From Sulfuricurvum sp. (GTDB taxonomy: Bacteria; Campylobacterota; Campylobacteria; Campylobacterales; Sulfurimonadaceae), in the NCBI GenBank assembly GCA_028710885.1, contig JAQTTG010000004.1, positions 186,001 to 250,000 on the forward strand: DNA of 64,000 nt. The letters are read 5' to 3'. A model generated the notes under the pieces. The model had not been told where the DNA came from, searched no databases, and saw nothing but the letters and a program-made list of their open reading frames with translations. Each line of letters starts with the position of its first letter. Within the stretch, counting starts at the first letter, position 1. The position numbers and the translations under genes are program-made. This document shows positions 50,179-60,019 of this stretch, piece by piece.

Positions 50179-52140
50179 TTATTCGTCAATTACAATTGTT
50201 TTGCTTGAAGGTATCTCTTTACGTGGCTCAAGTTTTGTGGCAATACCCATTTCAAGTTCAAAAGCTTCAATGATTTCACGAACCTGCTCTCCACTAATAT
50301 TTTCTTTTGCATACAGTAATTCAACAATTTTTTCTATTGCAACGCGGTACTCTTCCAAACGTGCTTTAACATCATTATAGCGTTCTGCAAGAGAGTTTTT
50401 AATAAATGTATCCATATCTTCAGCCATTTTGTCACTGTATTCACGAGCTTGTGTCATTCCACCATTTAAAAAGCTGCTTCGCTGTTTTTCTAATACCATC
50501 AAGCCGGCGACATCGCTCATTCCATACATTTGAACCATCGCTTTGATGATATCCGTACAACGCTCTAAATCGTTTGCGGCACCGGTTGAAATTTCACCGA
50601 TAAAGACCTCTTCTGCCGCACGACCACCCAATAGTACATCAACCTCTGCCCAAAGTTCATGACGCTGCATCAGATATTTATTCTCTTCTGGAGTATTAAG
50701 GGTGTAACCCAATGCTGCCAACCCACGAGGAACAATTGATACTTTAGATACTTTTTTTGCGCCCTTGGTAGTTTCAGCAAGAAGCGCATGTCCACTTTCA
50801 TGATATGCAACGATCCGTTTCTCTTTTTCATCAATACGACGACTCTTTTTCGACAATCCGGCAATTGCACGTTCCACCGCTTCACGCATATCAGTTTGAC
50901 GCACAGTTTTTTGACTTTTCCGTCCTGCTAATAATGCCGCTTCATTAATGATATTAGCCAAGTCTGCACCGGCCAATCCAGCAGTTAAACGCGCGATCTC
51001 TACCAAATCCACATCAGGGTCTTGCTTAACACCTTTTACATGGACATTTAAAATATCAATACGTCCTTGAAAATCAGGTTTATCAACAAGAACCTGCCGA
51101 TCAAATCGGCCCGGACGAAGTAATGCAGGATCAAGAATTTCAGGACGGTTGGTTGCCGCTAAAATAATAATCGGCGTATCAGTTCCAAATCCATCCATCT
51201 CTGCGAGGAGCTGATTCAAGGTTTGTTCGCGTTCATCATTTCCCCCCATCATTCCGCCAGCAGCACGACTTTTACCGATTGCATCAATTTCATCGATAAA
51301 TATAATCGAAGGAGCATCTTTTTTAGCCTGTTCAAATAAATCACGTACACGTGCGGCACCAACTCCAACGAACATTTCTATAAAACTTGATCCTGATACG
51401 GAAAAAAATGGTACTTCCGCCTCTCCCGCTACTGCTTTTGCCAGCAATGTTTTACCGGTACCTGGGCTCCCTACCAAAAGAACACCTTTTGGTATTTTTG
51501 CCCCAAGTTCGACATAACGATCCGGAAATTTCAAAAAATCAACGATCTCTAATACCTCTTCTTTTGCCTCTTGAACACCAGCGACATCGTCAAATTTCGT
51601 TTTAGGCTTTTCAGAATTAATCAATTTTTTAGAATTACCCATTCCTAAAATACCGCCACCCATGCTACGCTGCATTCTACCAGCAAAAAACATCCAAATC
51701 GCAATGATAATTAGAAAAGGAAAAAGCCATCCGAACATTTCAGTAAACCAATTACTTTCACTGAATCCTGTATAATTAATCCCTTGCTTATCAAGTAACG
51801 GAATTAATGTTGCATCTTGTCCAACGATGCGGGTAGTATATGCAATTTTGCCGGTACCATCGCTGCCGATAGCACGAATATACGTTTGCCCGATTGAAAC
51901 TTTTTCAACTTGTTTATTTTGAATCAGCCGTTTAAGATCCGCATAACTTATCTCTTGCGTTCGAGTGACATTTTGACCATTTAACTTTCCTGTCAACTCA
52001 TTTTCATCGCCGATTACTGCTTTGAAAAGGATAATAACTACAATCGAAAAAATTGCAAAAGTTATTAAAGGGTTTTTATTAAAAAAATTACCGTTTTTGT
52101 CCGGGGTCGGATTCGACTCTGGTTGACTCATATTATTCAT
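50179..52140 (-). CDS. ftsH: ATP-dependent zinc metalloprotease FtsH
   Basis: [31 protein letters not shown] region, HESGH. Confidence 0.97.
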   Translation of the reverse strand: MNNMSQPESNPTPDKNGNFFNKNPLITFAIFSIVVIILFKAVIGDENELTGKLNGQNVTRTQEISYADLKRLIQNKQVEKVSIGQTYIRAIGSDGTGKIAYTTRIVGQDATLIPLLDKQGINYTGFSESNWFTEMFGWLFPFLIIIAIWMFFAGRMQRSMGGGILGMGNSKKLINSEKPKTKFDDVAGVQEAKEEVLEIVDFLKFPDRYVELGAKIPKGVLLVGSPGTGKTLLAKAVAGEAEVPFFSVSGSSFIEMFVGVGAARVRDLFEQAKKDAPSIIFIDEIDAIGKSRAAGGMMGGNDEREQTLNQLLAEMDGFGTDTPIIILAATNRPEILDPALLRPGRFDRQVLVDKPDFQGRIDILNVHVKGVKQDPDVDLVEIARLTAGLAGADLANIINEAALLAGRKSQKTVRQTDMREAVERAIAGLSKKSRRIDEKEKRIVAYHESGHALLAETTKGAKKVSKVSIVPRGLAALGYTLNTPEENKYLMQRHELWAEVDVLLGGRAAEEVFIGEISTGAANDLERCTDIIKAMVQMYGMSDVAGLMVLEKQRSSFLNGGMTQAREYSDKMAEDMDTFIKNSLAERYNDVKARLEEYRVAIEKIVELLYAKENISGEQVREIIEAFELEMGIATKLEPRKEIPSSKTIVIDE

Positions 52141-52969
52141 TTCCTTTGTGGGTTACAACTAAGGTTACCCATTCATTTTCGACAAATCGTTCCGTAAGCT
52201 CCAACGCTTTATAAGCACGTAAAACTTTCTCTTCGTATTTATCCATAATACCGGAGAGAATAATCACTCCTCCATCACGTAACCTTTTTCTAAGATCACT
52301 TGCGATGAAAACTAAAACATCTGCCACAATATTCGCAATAATGACATCATATTTTTCATCGCTTTCCGATACAGGCCCTTCCCATAAGCGACGGTACACG
52401 ATAGCGTTTTGTTCACCATTGACAATAGCATTTTCTACTGATAATGGATCGGTATCACATGCATCTGCGACTGCACCTTGCTTGATTGCTGCAATTGCCA
52501 AAATCCCGCTACCACATCCGACATCAATCACTTCATGATTTGGTTGAACGTATTTTGCTACTGCACGAAGACAAGAAGCCGTCGTAGGATGATGCCCTGT
52601 ACCAAAAGCCAATGCAGGATCAATAGCGATATTTAACATCCCTTCTTTGGGTGCTTCCCATGTAGGATGAATATAAAAAGGATCGATTTCAACAGGAGTG
52701 ACACTTTGCTGATACTGTGCGATCCAGTCATCGTTTTTCTCTTTACTAAGTATCAGTTCAACATCTACAACTTCACCTAATGCACGTTGTAATGCTTCTG
52801 CGAACTGTTCAATTCCCCAACTGACAGTTTCAAGATCCTCTTCGCTACGAATGATAAATCCATCATCTATCTCTTCAAATCCTACCGGCAGGATATCCAC
52901 TAAAAAATCGCTAAAAAGTTCTAAATGCGATGATGGCTTCACCACCAACATATAATAGTAATCTTGCAT
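52133..52969 (-). CDS. prmA: ribosomal protein L11 methyltransferase
   Basis: PALAFGTGHHPTT, VIDVGCGSGILAIAA, IIANIVADVL. Confidence 0.94.
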   Translation of the reverse strand: MQDYYYMLVVKPSSHLELFSDFLVDILPVGFEEIDDGFIIRSEEDLETVSWGIEQFAEALQRALGEVVDVELILSKEKNDDWIAQYQQSVTPVEIDPFYIHPTWEAPKEGMLNIAIDPALAFGTGHHPTTASCLRAVAKYVQPNHEVIDVGCGSGILAIAAIKQGAVADACDTDPLSVENAIVNGEQNAIVYRRLWEGPVSESDEKYDVIIANIVADVLVFIASDLRKRLRDGGVIILSGIMDKYEEKVLRAYKALELTERFVENEWVTLVVTHKGNE

Positions 52970-53343
52970 TAACCCTCAGTACCTAGAACGGCGGAGAGTT
53001 TTTCTTTTAACACCTGAGGAGTAAATGGTTTAACAATATAGTTATTTACACCTGCTTTGAGGGCTGTAATAACTTCTGTTTTCCCACCTTCGGTGGTAAC
53101 CATGATAATTGGAAGGTCACTAAAGCGAGCATCACCACGTACTTTTTTAACCAACTCCAGACCATTCATCTCCGGCATATTCCAGTCGGTAATCAGCATA
53201 CCGATATCAGGATTTTCATTTAGAACCGTCCAGCCTTGAAGCCCGTCTTCACCCTCTAATACTTCTTCATACCCAAGGCGAGAAAGTGTATTTTTGATAA
53301 TACGGCGCATTGTCGAGCTATCATCTACAACCAATAATTTCAA
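52969..53343 (-). CDS. cheY: chemotaxis response regulator CheY
   Basis: VVDDSSTMRRIIKNTL, LITDWNMPEMNG, MVTTEGGK, YIVKPFTPQVLKEKL. Confidence 0.94.
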   Translation of the reverse strand: MKLLVVDDSSTMRRIIKNTLSRLGYEEVLEGEDGLQGWTVLNENPDIGMLITDWNMPEMNGLELVKKVRGDARFSDLPIIMVTTEGGKTEVITALKAGVNNYIVKPFTPQVLKEKLSAVLGTEG

Positions 53344-53420
53344 AGTGCGTCCTTTTGTCGATTCTTAATATCTTTATAGAATAAATACCCAATCATAACC
53401 TAACCAACTTTGTGAAAAGT

Positions 53421-54125
53421 TTAAAAAAACGATCTGAGGTCAATTCGTCCCTCATAAAACGCTTTTCCAACGATTACACCGGAGATTTCACCACTTTGAA
53501 TCAAGGCGCGAATGTCACTATCATCTTTTACACCGCCACTGGCAATCGTAGGTATTCCCGATGCTCTTGCAATCTCAAGGGTAAAATCGACATTTACGCC
53601 TGAAAGTGTACCGTCACGCCCCACATCAGTACAAATGATCGCTTCAACTCCGGCATCCGCAAAAGCACGTGCAAGATCAGTCGCTCTCATTGAGCTCACT
53701 TCTCCCCACCCCTCTACCGCCACATAGCCATCAATCGCGTCAATACCTACAACAATGGGGTATTTTGCTGCCATCGATTTCACAAACTCAGGGTCACGAA
53801 GTGCGATTGATCCCAAAATTAATCGGTCAATTCCCAGTTCTAAATAACGCTGAATAGTCTCTTCATCACGAATCCCACCACCCAATTGAAGCTTTACGTT
53901 ACAATTTTCTCGAATAGAGCGAATTTGCTCTAAATTTTTAGGCTCTCCTGCAAATGCGCCATTAAGATCAACAAGATGTATCCATGAAGCACCCATCTCC
54001 TCAAATGTTTTTACCAGCTCCCATGGAGTATCCGAATAAATTTTGGCACTCTCCATAGCCCCTTTTGTCAAACGAACAGCTTTACCGTCTTTAAGATCAA
54101 TCGCTGGAAATATAATCATTGACAT
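53421..54125 (-). CDS. hisA: HisA (ProFAR isomerase)
   Basis: [43 protein letters not shown]. Confidence 0.96.
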   Translation of the reverse strand: MSMIIFPAIDLKDGKAVRLTKGAMESAKIYSDTPWELVKTFEEMGASWIHLVDLNGAFAGEPKNLEQIRSIRENCNVKLQLGGGIRDEETIQRYLELGIDRLILGSIALRDPEFVKSMAAKYPIVVGIDAIDGYVAVEGWGEVSSMRATDLARAFADAGVEAIICTDVGRDGTLSGVNVDFTLEIARASGIPTIASGGVKDDSDIRALIQSGEISGVIVGKAFYEGRIDLRSFF

Positions 54126-54128
54126 CCT

Positions 54129-54740
54129 TTATAACTTGATGAAATTTTTTAAAATTGTTAGCCCATTGTCGTGGCTTTTTTCAGGATGAGGCTGAATCCC
54201 CATCACGTTTTCATGGGCAACAGCACTGGTAAAGCGATAGCCATACTCACTTTCACCGATGCTATCGTTTTGATCAGAGCATAAAGCATGATAAGAGTGA
54301 ACGAAATAGAGGTAATGAGCTGAATCCAGCCCTTCGAATAATGGATGAGCTGTCGTAAACATTCGATTCCAACCCATGTGAGGAACCTTTAATGGTGTGA
54401 TAAAGCGACTTGTATCAAATGCGACGACCCGCCCTTTTATCAAATCAAGTCCCTCATTAACACCAAATTCTTCGCTAGATTCGAAAAGCAATTGCATCCC
54501 AAGACAAATCCCTAATAAATATTTCCCACTGGATGCATATTCTTTAATCGCTTCATCCATTCCACGACTTTTTAGATGTTCCATCGCATCAGCAAATGCA
54601 CCTACACCCGGTAAAATCAATTTATCATAAGTACACAACTTGACAGGGTCAGATTCAACAACAACTTTCTCTCCCAATAGATCGAAAGCATTTTTAACAC
54701 TGGCTAAATTGCCCATATTGTAATCCACAATCGCTATCAC
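54129..54740 (-). CDS. hisH: imidazole glycerol phosphate synthase subunit HisH
   Basis: IVDYNMGNLASVKNAF, LLGICLGMQLLFE, MGIQPHPEKS. Confidence 0.96.
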   Translation of the reverse strand: MIAIVDYNMGNLASVKNAFDLLGEKVVVESDPVKLCTYDKLILPGVGAFADAMEHLKSRGMDEAIKEYASSGKYLLGICLGMQLLFESSEEFGVNEGLDLIKGRVVAFDTSRFITPLKVPHMGWNRMFTTAHPLFEGLDSAHYLYFVHSYHALCSDQNDSIGESEYGYRFTSAVAHENVMGIQPHPEKSHDNGLTILKNFIKL

Positions 54741-55645
54741 TCTCTCTCCTTCGTATGAGTAAAATGGATATAAATCGCCAATCCAACAAGCAAGAGGGAG
54801 ACTCCACCGATGATATATATAGCATTTACAAGCATCCCCGGTGCAGTTAGTGCAAATTTAAATACCAACATCAACGCTTCAATCGAAAGAGCAATAATAA
54901 CTGATCCTAAAAACCGAACCATCGTTTTATGCATATCGGATGAGGGGTCATGTTTTGGACGTCCCAACACTTCTTCTTCGAAAAGCGTTTTAACCAAATC
55001 AAATATCGCTAATGACAGCGTAAATAAAATGGTTGCTTCAAAAATATCTTTAATCTCTATTTGAGCATATTTTCCGAATCCATAACTTAAAAATCCTTCT
55101 GTCGCTTTTACAAATAATAACCCTGCGACAAATGTCAATGCGAGGGTAAAGATGGCATAAACCGCTCGAAAAAATTTTCCGGCATAGGTTTCAGATGCAA
55201 GTGGATGGGCGATTCGAAGTACTTCAGCAAGAGGCATATCTAAACAAGCTACATAAACAATTTCACCATTTTCATCAAAAATCGGTTCCGATGCTGTAAC
55301 GGTTAATTCATCATTAAGGAGTGAAGGATACGGATCGGTAATCGTACAGCGACGCTCGTGCATTGCACGGTAATAATATGCCCTTGTGGATCGACTCTTC
55401 CCGATATCTTCTTCTTTTTTACTATTTTTTAGATAGGTAGGAGAGACCTGTATCCCTTTTGCATCCAATAAGTACGCGGCGTCTAATCCCTGAAGATCAC
55501 CGCGGATTTTAAGCAGACGTGCCGTTAATGATTCAAGTGAAACAGCTGGAAGATGGTTAGGGAGATTTTTATGAAAAAGATAGCAAAAATAAGCGCGTGC
55601 TTTTGGACGTATTTCAGCGTATTGTCGGATATCCTGAACAACCAT
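54737..55645 (-). CDS. PDC/Cache-like sensor domain fused to multi-TM domain
   Basis: YYYRAMHERRCTITDPYPSLLNDELTVTASEPIFDENGEIVYVACLDMPL PDC-like; then four hydrophobic segments, PsiE-like. Confidence 0.7.
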   Translation of the reverse strand: MVVQDIRQYAEIRPKARAYFCYLFHKNLPNHLPAVSLESLTARLLKIRGDLQGLDAAYLLDAKGIQVSPTYLKNSKKEEDIGKSRSTRAYYYRAMHERRCTITDPYPSLLNDELTVTASEPIFDENGEIVYVACLDMPLAEVLRIAHPLASETYAGKFFRAVYAIFTLALTFVAGLLFVKATEGFLSYGFGKYAQIEIKDIFEATILFTLSLAIFDLVKTLFEEEVLGRPKHDPSSDMHKTMVRFLGSVIIALSIEALMLVFKFALTAPGMLVNAIYIIGGVSLLLVGLAIYIHFTHTKERE

Positions 55646-55711
55646 TATTCGTCTCCTTATTCCACTTTATTTTCATCGGGATTGTAGCTTAGTTGCGCTA
55701 TAGTTACGCTT

Positions 55712-56707
55712 ATGAATACGCGAAATCTCCGAATTGCTATTATTCGCTTAAGCGCACTGGGCGACATAATCAACACTGCTGTCGCCTTGCAAATCATCCG
55801 AAAACATTACCCCGAAGCGTCCATCGATTGGTACGTGGAAGAGGCTTTTTCCCCGATCTTAGAGGGTCATCCCCTTTTACATGAAGTGATCTCCGTCCCG
55901 ATCAAACGGATCAAAAAAACAAAGAGTTTTCAGCTCCTCAAAGAGACGATACGCTCTCTCCGATCACGTGAACCTTACGATCAGATTATCGATGCCCAAG
56001 GGTTACTCAAATCAGCCATAGTCTCCTCTTTTATCAAAGGAAAAGTACACGGTTTTGATCGTCATAGCATACGTGAAAAGTTTGCTGCATCTTTTTACGA
56101 TACCACCACTGCCATCCCTTATGAGCTTAATGTCATCAAACGCAATATTATGGTGATCACGGAAGCTTTGGGGATTGCTTACGATGAAAACGATATTCTG
56201 CGTAAAGAACCTCTTTTTTCACTTCAAAAGAGACCCGACCTTTTCGGAAATGGAAAAAATATTGCGTGCGTTATCGGAGCATCCTGGCCGAGTAAATGTT
56301 ATCCGAAAGAGCACTTTGCAACCCTTTGTGAAAAGCTCCCTTATCCGTGTTTTTTGATTTGGGGAAGTGAAGCCGAACGGCTCGATGCACAGTGGATTGC
56401 CCAACATTCTACTAACGCCAAGATTGCCCCAAAAATGTCCTTAACTGAGCTCGTCAGCTTTATCGGTTATTGTGATTTGATCATCGGCAATGATACGGGA
56501 CCTACTCATATGGGATGGGCTATGAATAAAGCCTCCATTACCCTTTTTGGCCCTACCAATGAGCGGATGATATTCCCTACAGCAATCAATATCGGGATTA
56601 AATCTCCCTCAATGGTCAATATTCTCAAAATTGATCGAAATGATTTTTCCATCAAAGAGATCGACCCTGAATTGATCATCCAAAAAGCGAAAGAGCTATT
56701 AGCATGA
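55712..56707 (+). CDS. waaC: LPS heptosyltransferase I (GT9)
   Basis: IAIIRLSALGDIINTAVALQIIRKHYPEASIDW, GNDTGPTHMGWAM. Confidence 0.92.
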   Translation: MNTRNLRIAIIRLSALGDIINTAVALQIIRKHYPEASIDWYVEEAFSPILEGHPLLHEVISVPIKRIKKTKSFQLLKETIRSLRSREPYDQIIDAQGLLKSAIVSSFIKGKVHGFDRHSIREKFAASFYDTTTAIPYELNVIKRNIMVITEALGIAYDENDILRKEPLFSLQKRPDLFGNGKNIACVIGASWPSKCYPKEHFATLCEKLPYPCFLIWGSEAERLDAQWIAQHSTNAKIAPKMSLTELVSFIGYCDLIIGNDTGPTHMGWAMNKASITLFGPTNERMIFPTAINIGIKSPSMVNILKIDRNDFSIKEIDPELIIQKAKELLA

Positions 56708-57588
56708 TCGGGTTTCGTCTCTTTTTAACATTGAATTGGCTTTTAATGGCATTGCCCTCTTCATGGCGAAAAGCTTTTTTTATTGCTCTTAGCAACGCCG
56801 CTTATGTATTTGACCGCCGTCGCAAAAAAATTATCCGACAAAATCTCAGTTTTGCTTTTCAAAATACCTTGTCATTGGAAGAACAAGAAGAGATAGAGCG
56901 GTATTGTTACCGCAATTTGGCACTTAATTTTTTACAAGTCATGGAAAATCGACACAATAATACCTCGGATCTCGCATCAAAAGTGACGTTTGAGAATCGG
57001 CACATTGTCGATGAACTTTTGGCACAGAATAAAGGGATTATTTTTGTATCGGCTCATTTTGGAAACTGGGAGCTTGGTGCATCGGCACTTGCATCTTTAA
57101 TCACACCGCTCACCTCTATCTATAAAGCGCTAGATAATCAAAATTTTGAACCGTATTTAGTCGAAGCCCGTCAACGACACAATATCAAATTGGTTGAGAG
57201 AAACGGTGCTCTTAAACACCTCGCACGTGCATTAAAAAACCATCATTCCGTCTCTTTATTAATAGATCAGTCAATCAATGTACGCCAAGGTATTGCTGTT
57301 AAGTTTTTTGATCATTTGACCTATCACTCGCCCGCAGCGGCAAACCTCTCTTATAAATATAATGCCCCAATCGTCCCTTTGTACATTACTCGTGTTGAAA
57401 ACGATGAACACTACACCATTACCTTTTTTGATCCAATTTATGTTGAGGATGAGACAGAAAAGAGTATTAAGATTGCAACCCAACGCCAAGTAGCTATACT
57501 AGAAGAGGTAATTCGAAAAAATCCAAAATTATGGTTCTGGTGCCACAAACGGTGGAAGGGAGAGCACCCTGAAATTTATGCCGGATAG
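56704..57588 (+). CDS. lipid A biosynthesis acyltransferase (LpxL/WaaM-like)
   Basis: VSAHFGNWELG (HxxxxD/E-type), SVSLLIDQS, WFWCHKRWKG. Confidence 0.93.
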   Translation: MIGFRLFLTLNWLLMALPSSWRKAFFIALSNAAYVFDRRRKKIIRQNLSFAFQNTLSLEEQEEIERYCYRNLALNFLQVMENRHNNTSDLASKVTFENRHIVDELLAQNKGIIFVSAHFGNWELGASALASLITPLTSIYKALDNQNFEPYLVEARQRHNIKLVERNGALKHLARALKNHHSVSLLIDQSINVRQGIAVKFFDHLTYHSPAAANLSYKYNAPIVPLYITRVENDEHYTITFFDPIYVEDETEKSIKIATQRQVAILEEVIRKNPKLWFWCHKRWKGEHPEIYAG

Positions 57589-58256
57589 GCAGTTTCAAGG
57601 GCTTTGTATAACTCTTCAGGGCTCATCTCAGGATTTGTTTCCCATCCGTTTTTCATCACTGCATTATCTTCCAAACCGTTCCAAATCTTGATATAGTTCC
57701 CCTCTTTGTATCCGTGATCCTGACGGAACTGATTGAGAATATTTTTACCGACATACAAACGATATAACTCCGTCGCATTCAGCGCACCCAGATACGCCAG
57801 TTCAAAAAACTCCTCGACCAATGCACCAACCATCTCCGCAGATATAGGGATCAATGAAAGGCGCATCACGTTCTCGATTTTGGTCATCAGAAGTTCATCC
57901 GTTCCGAATTTAAGAGGTGCATCGCTGTTTACTTTTTGGTATTCCGGAGTGTTGAACATACTTTTTGAAAGTTCTTCCATCGTTTCCGCACCGTTTGAAA
58001 ACTCTAGCAACAAACTCATCACGAAATGCCACACATCGACGATCTCGATTTGGAGATTGTCGTAATCTGTCGGTTGTGCGATACTTTTCCAGTGTTTCCA
58101 TCCGAATGAATCGATCATCTCGGCAGATTCCATGTAAATACAACGACGCCAATTGATTTTTTTACCTTGTTTGGTAACCCCTTTTTCCCATCCGATACCA
58201 TTCGTCGCATCATTTAATTTTTGTTGCAGTTCTAACATACAGAGCAATTTATTCAT
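57576..58256 (-). CDS. dut: dimeric all-alpha dUTPase
   Basis: NWRRCIYMESAEMIDSFGWKHWK, DNLQIEIVDVWHFVMS, YRLYVGKNILNQFRQDHGYKEG. Confidence 0.93.
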   Translation of the reverse strand: MNKLLCMLELQQKLNDATNGIGWEKGVTKQGKKINWRRCIYMESAEMIDSFGWKHWKSIAQPTDYDNLQIEIVDVWHFVMSLLLEFSNGAETMEELSKSMFNTPEYQKVNSDAPLKFGTDELLMTKIENVMRLSLIPISAEMVGALVEEFFELAYLGALNATELYRLYVGKNILNQFRQDHGYKEGNYIKIWNGLEDNAVMKNGWETNPEMSPEELYKALETAYPA

Positions 58257-58301
58257 ATCAATCCTTTAAAAAGTTTATAATTATACGGTAATATTCCACC
58301 C

Positions 58302-58478
58302 ATGGAAAAAATAAATTGTCATAAATGCATCTATTATTTCGTTACGTGGGAAGCAAACCAGCCACACGGTTGCAAAGCGTACGGATTTAAAAGTAAAATG
58401 ATCCCCTCAATGATCGTTCAGAGTTCGAGCGGCAAGCCATGCAGTTTATTTCAGCTCAAAGCTCCCGTTTCCAAGTAA
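58302..58478 (+). CDS. small Cys-containing conserved-type protein (58 aa), missed by ORF track
   Basis: ATG at 58302: MEKINCHKCIYYFVTWEANQPHGCKAYGFKSKMIPSMIVQSSSGKPCSLFQLKAPVSK, stop TAA 58476-58478; CxxC...C...C; pattern recalled from widespread small proteins. Confidence 0.75.
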   Translation: MEKINCHKCIYYFVTWEANQPHGCKAYGFKSKMIPSMIVQSSSGKPCSLFQLKAPVSK

Positions 58479-58863
58479 TCTTTTTTCCGAATCCCAAAGT
58501 ATTATCGGTCATTTTGACCTCATCGAGGCGTATAACCCATAACGTCGGATTCATGACCCGTGCGTAGGGAAATGCTTCAAAATAGAGCCTTTTTTGAGTA
58601 TCGGGACACTGTTCCATCACTCCGCTAAACTGAATCCCCTGAATTTTTCCCACCGTTTTGGTCTCCAATGCGACCGTTCCTGCAACGTGAGCATTTTGGG
58701 AAACATTACCCATATGCTCCGTCGTCTCGTCCGAGGCGACAATAAAAATCTTCTCGACCTCATCATACGCATAAAACATCGAACAGCACCATAGCCGCTC
58801 GCCTAATGTTGCAAGGGTTAAAAGGTGATGTTTTTGGATAAAAGAGACGATTTTTTTATCCAC
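58456..58863 (-). CDS. pyridoxamine 5'-phosphate oxidase-like split-barrel flavoprotein
   Basis: HHLLTLATLGERLWCCSMFYAYDEVEKIFIVASDETTEHMGNVSQNAHVAGTVALE. Confidence 0.82.
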   Translation of the reverse strand: MDKKIVSFIQKHHLLTLATLGERLWCCSMFYAYDEVEKIFIVASDETTEHMGNVSQNAHVAGTVALETKTVGKIQGIQFSGVMEQCPDTQKRLYFEAFPYARVMNPTLWVIRLDEVKMTDNTLGFGKKITWKREL

Positions 58864-60019
58864 GCAGTGCTCCGCTTAGTTTTTCCAGCGCTTCTTCTAA
58901 AACAGTGGTAGGGACTGCAAAATTGAGCCGCATAAAGCCCGATCCCTCTTTTCCGAAGCTCAGCCCAGGACTGAGTCCCAATCCCGCTTTATGGACAAAA
59001 AATTCCCGCAATTCCCGATCTCCGAGTCCAAGTGCCCTGCAATCGAGCCATGCCAAATAGGTCGCTTCAGGTGCACGCCACCCTATCATAGGGTTCTCAC
59101 TGATCCATTTTTCGATCATCTGCGTATTGGCAGTTAAATGTGCCAAAAGCTTTTTATGCCATTCACCGCCCTCGGTGTAAGCCGTTTCAAATGCCACATG
59201 AGACAATGCCGCACCATCCCCAAAATGGACACGATGAGCCTCATCTTCATACAATTTTCTAACTTTCTCATCCGCAATACACACGCTCGAAATCGAAAAG
59301 CCCGCCATATTAAACGTTTTCCCCGGACCTATGAGGGTAATCGTATTTGCTAACAGTTTATCAGAGAGTGCAGCAATAGGGGTATGAATATGGGGTATAT
59401 AAACGATGTCGGAGTGAATCTCATCGCTAATGATACGGATACCGTGTTCCAGACACAACGCTCCGAGTGTTAAAAGTTCATCCCGACTCCACACACGCCC
59501 GATCGGATTATGGGGTGAACAAAGCAATAGCAGTTTGGTTTTCGGTGTAATCTGAGAACGCAAAAGGTCGATATCAAAATGGTATCTTCCTTCTCTGTCT
59601 TGTTTGAGAGAATGGAGAAGCAACTGACGGTTATTCTCTTTGACCATGCTATAAAACGGCGGATAGACGGGGTCCATGACGATCACCTCATCCCCGACCT
59701 CGCTCAAAGCCCTTATGGCGCACCCGATCGATGCCACCACGGAGGGAGAGTAACTGAGCCATTCGCGTTTTATGTCAAACGAGTGATGTTCCCTCATCCA
59801 GTGTATCTGAGACATAAAAGCACGCTCACTCATGATTTCATATCCAACGACCGGATGGAGGAGTCTCTTTTGCAACGCATGAATAACACACTCAGGTGTC
59901 GCAAGATCCATGTCTGCAACCCACATCGGTATCACCGCTTCGGTATGAAAAAGTTTCTCCCTCAGCGTATATTTTTCAGCATTGGAACCGCTCCGATCAA
60001 TGCTGCGAAACTCATCCAT
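58856..60019 (-). CDS. PLP-dependent MalY/PatB-family C-S lyase/aminotransferase
   Basis: IPMWVADMDLATPECV, PHNPIGRVWSRDEL, SDEIHSDIVY, GPGKTFNMAGF. Confidence 0.92.
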   Translation of the reverse strand: MDEFRSIDRSGSNAEKYTLREKLFHTEAVIPMWVADMDLATPECVIHALQKRLLHPVVGYEIMSERAFMSQIHWMREHHSFDIKREWLSYSPSVVASIGCAIRALSEVGDEVIVMDPVYPPFYSMVKENNRQLLLHSLKQDREGRYHFDIDLLRSQITPKTKLLLLCSPHNPIGRVWSRDELLTLGALCLEHGIRIISDEIHSDIVYIPHIHTPIAALSDKLLANTITLIGPGKTFNMAGFSISSVCIADEKVRKLYEDEAHRVHFGDGAALSHVAFETAYTEGGEWHKKLLAHLTANTQMIEKWISENPMIGWRAPEATYLAWLDCRALGLGDRELREFFVHKAGLGLSPGLSFGKEGSGFMRLNFAVPTTVLEEALEKLSGALRG

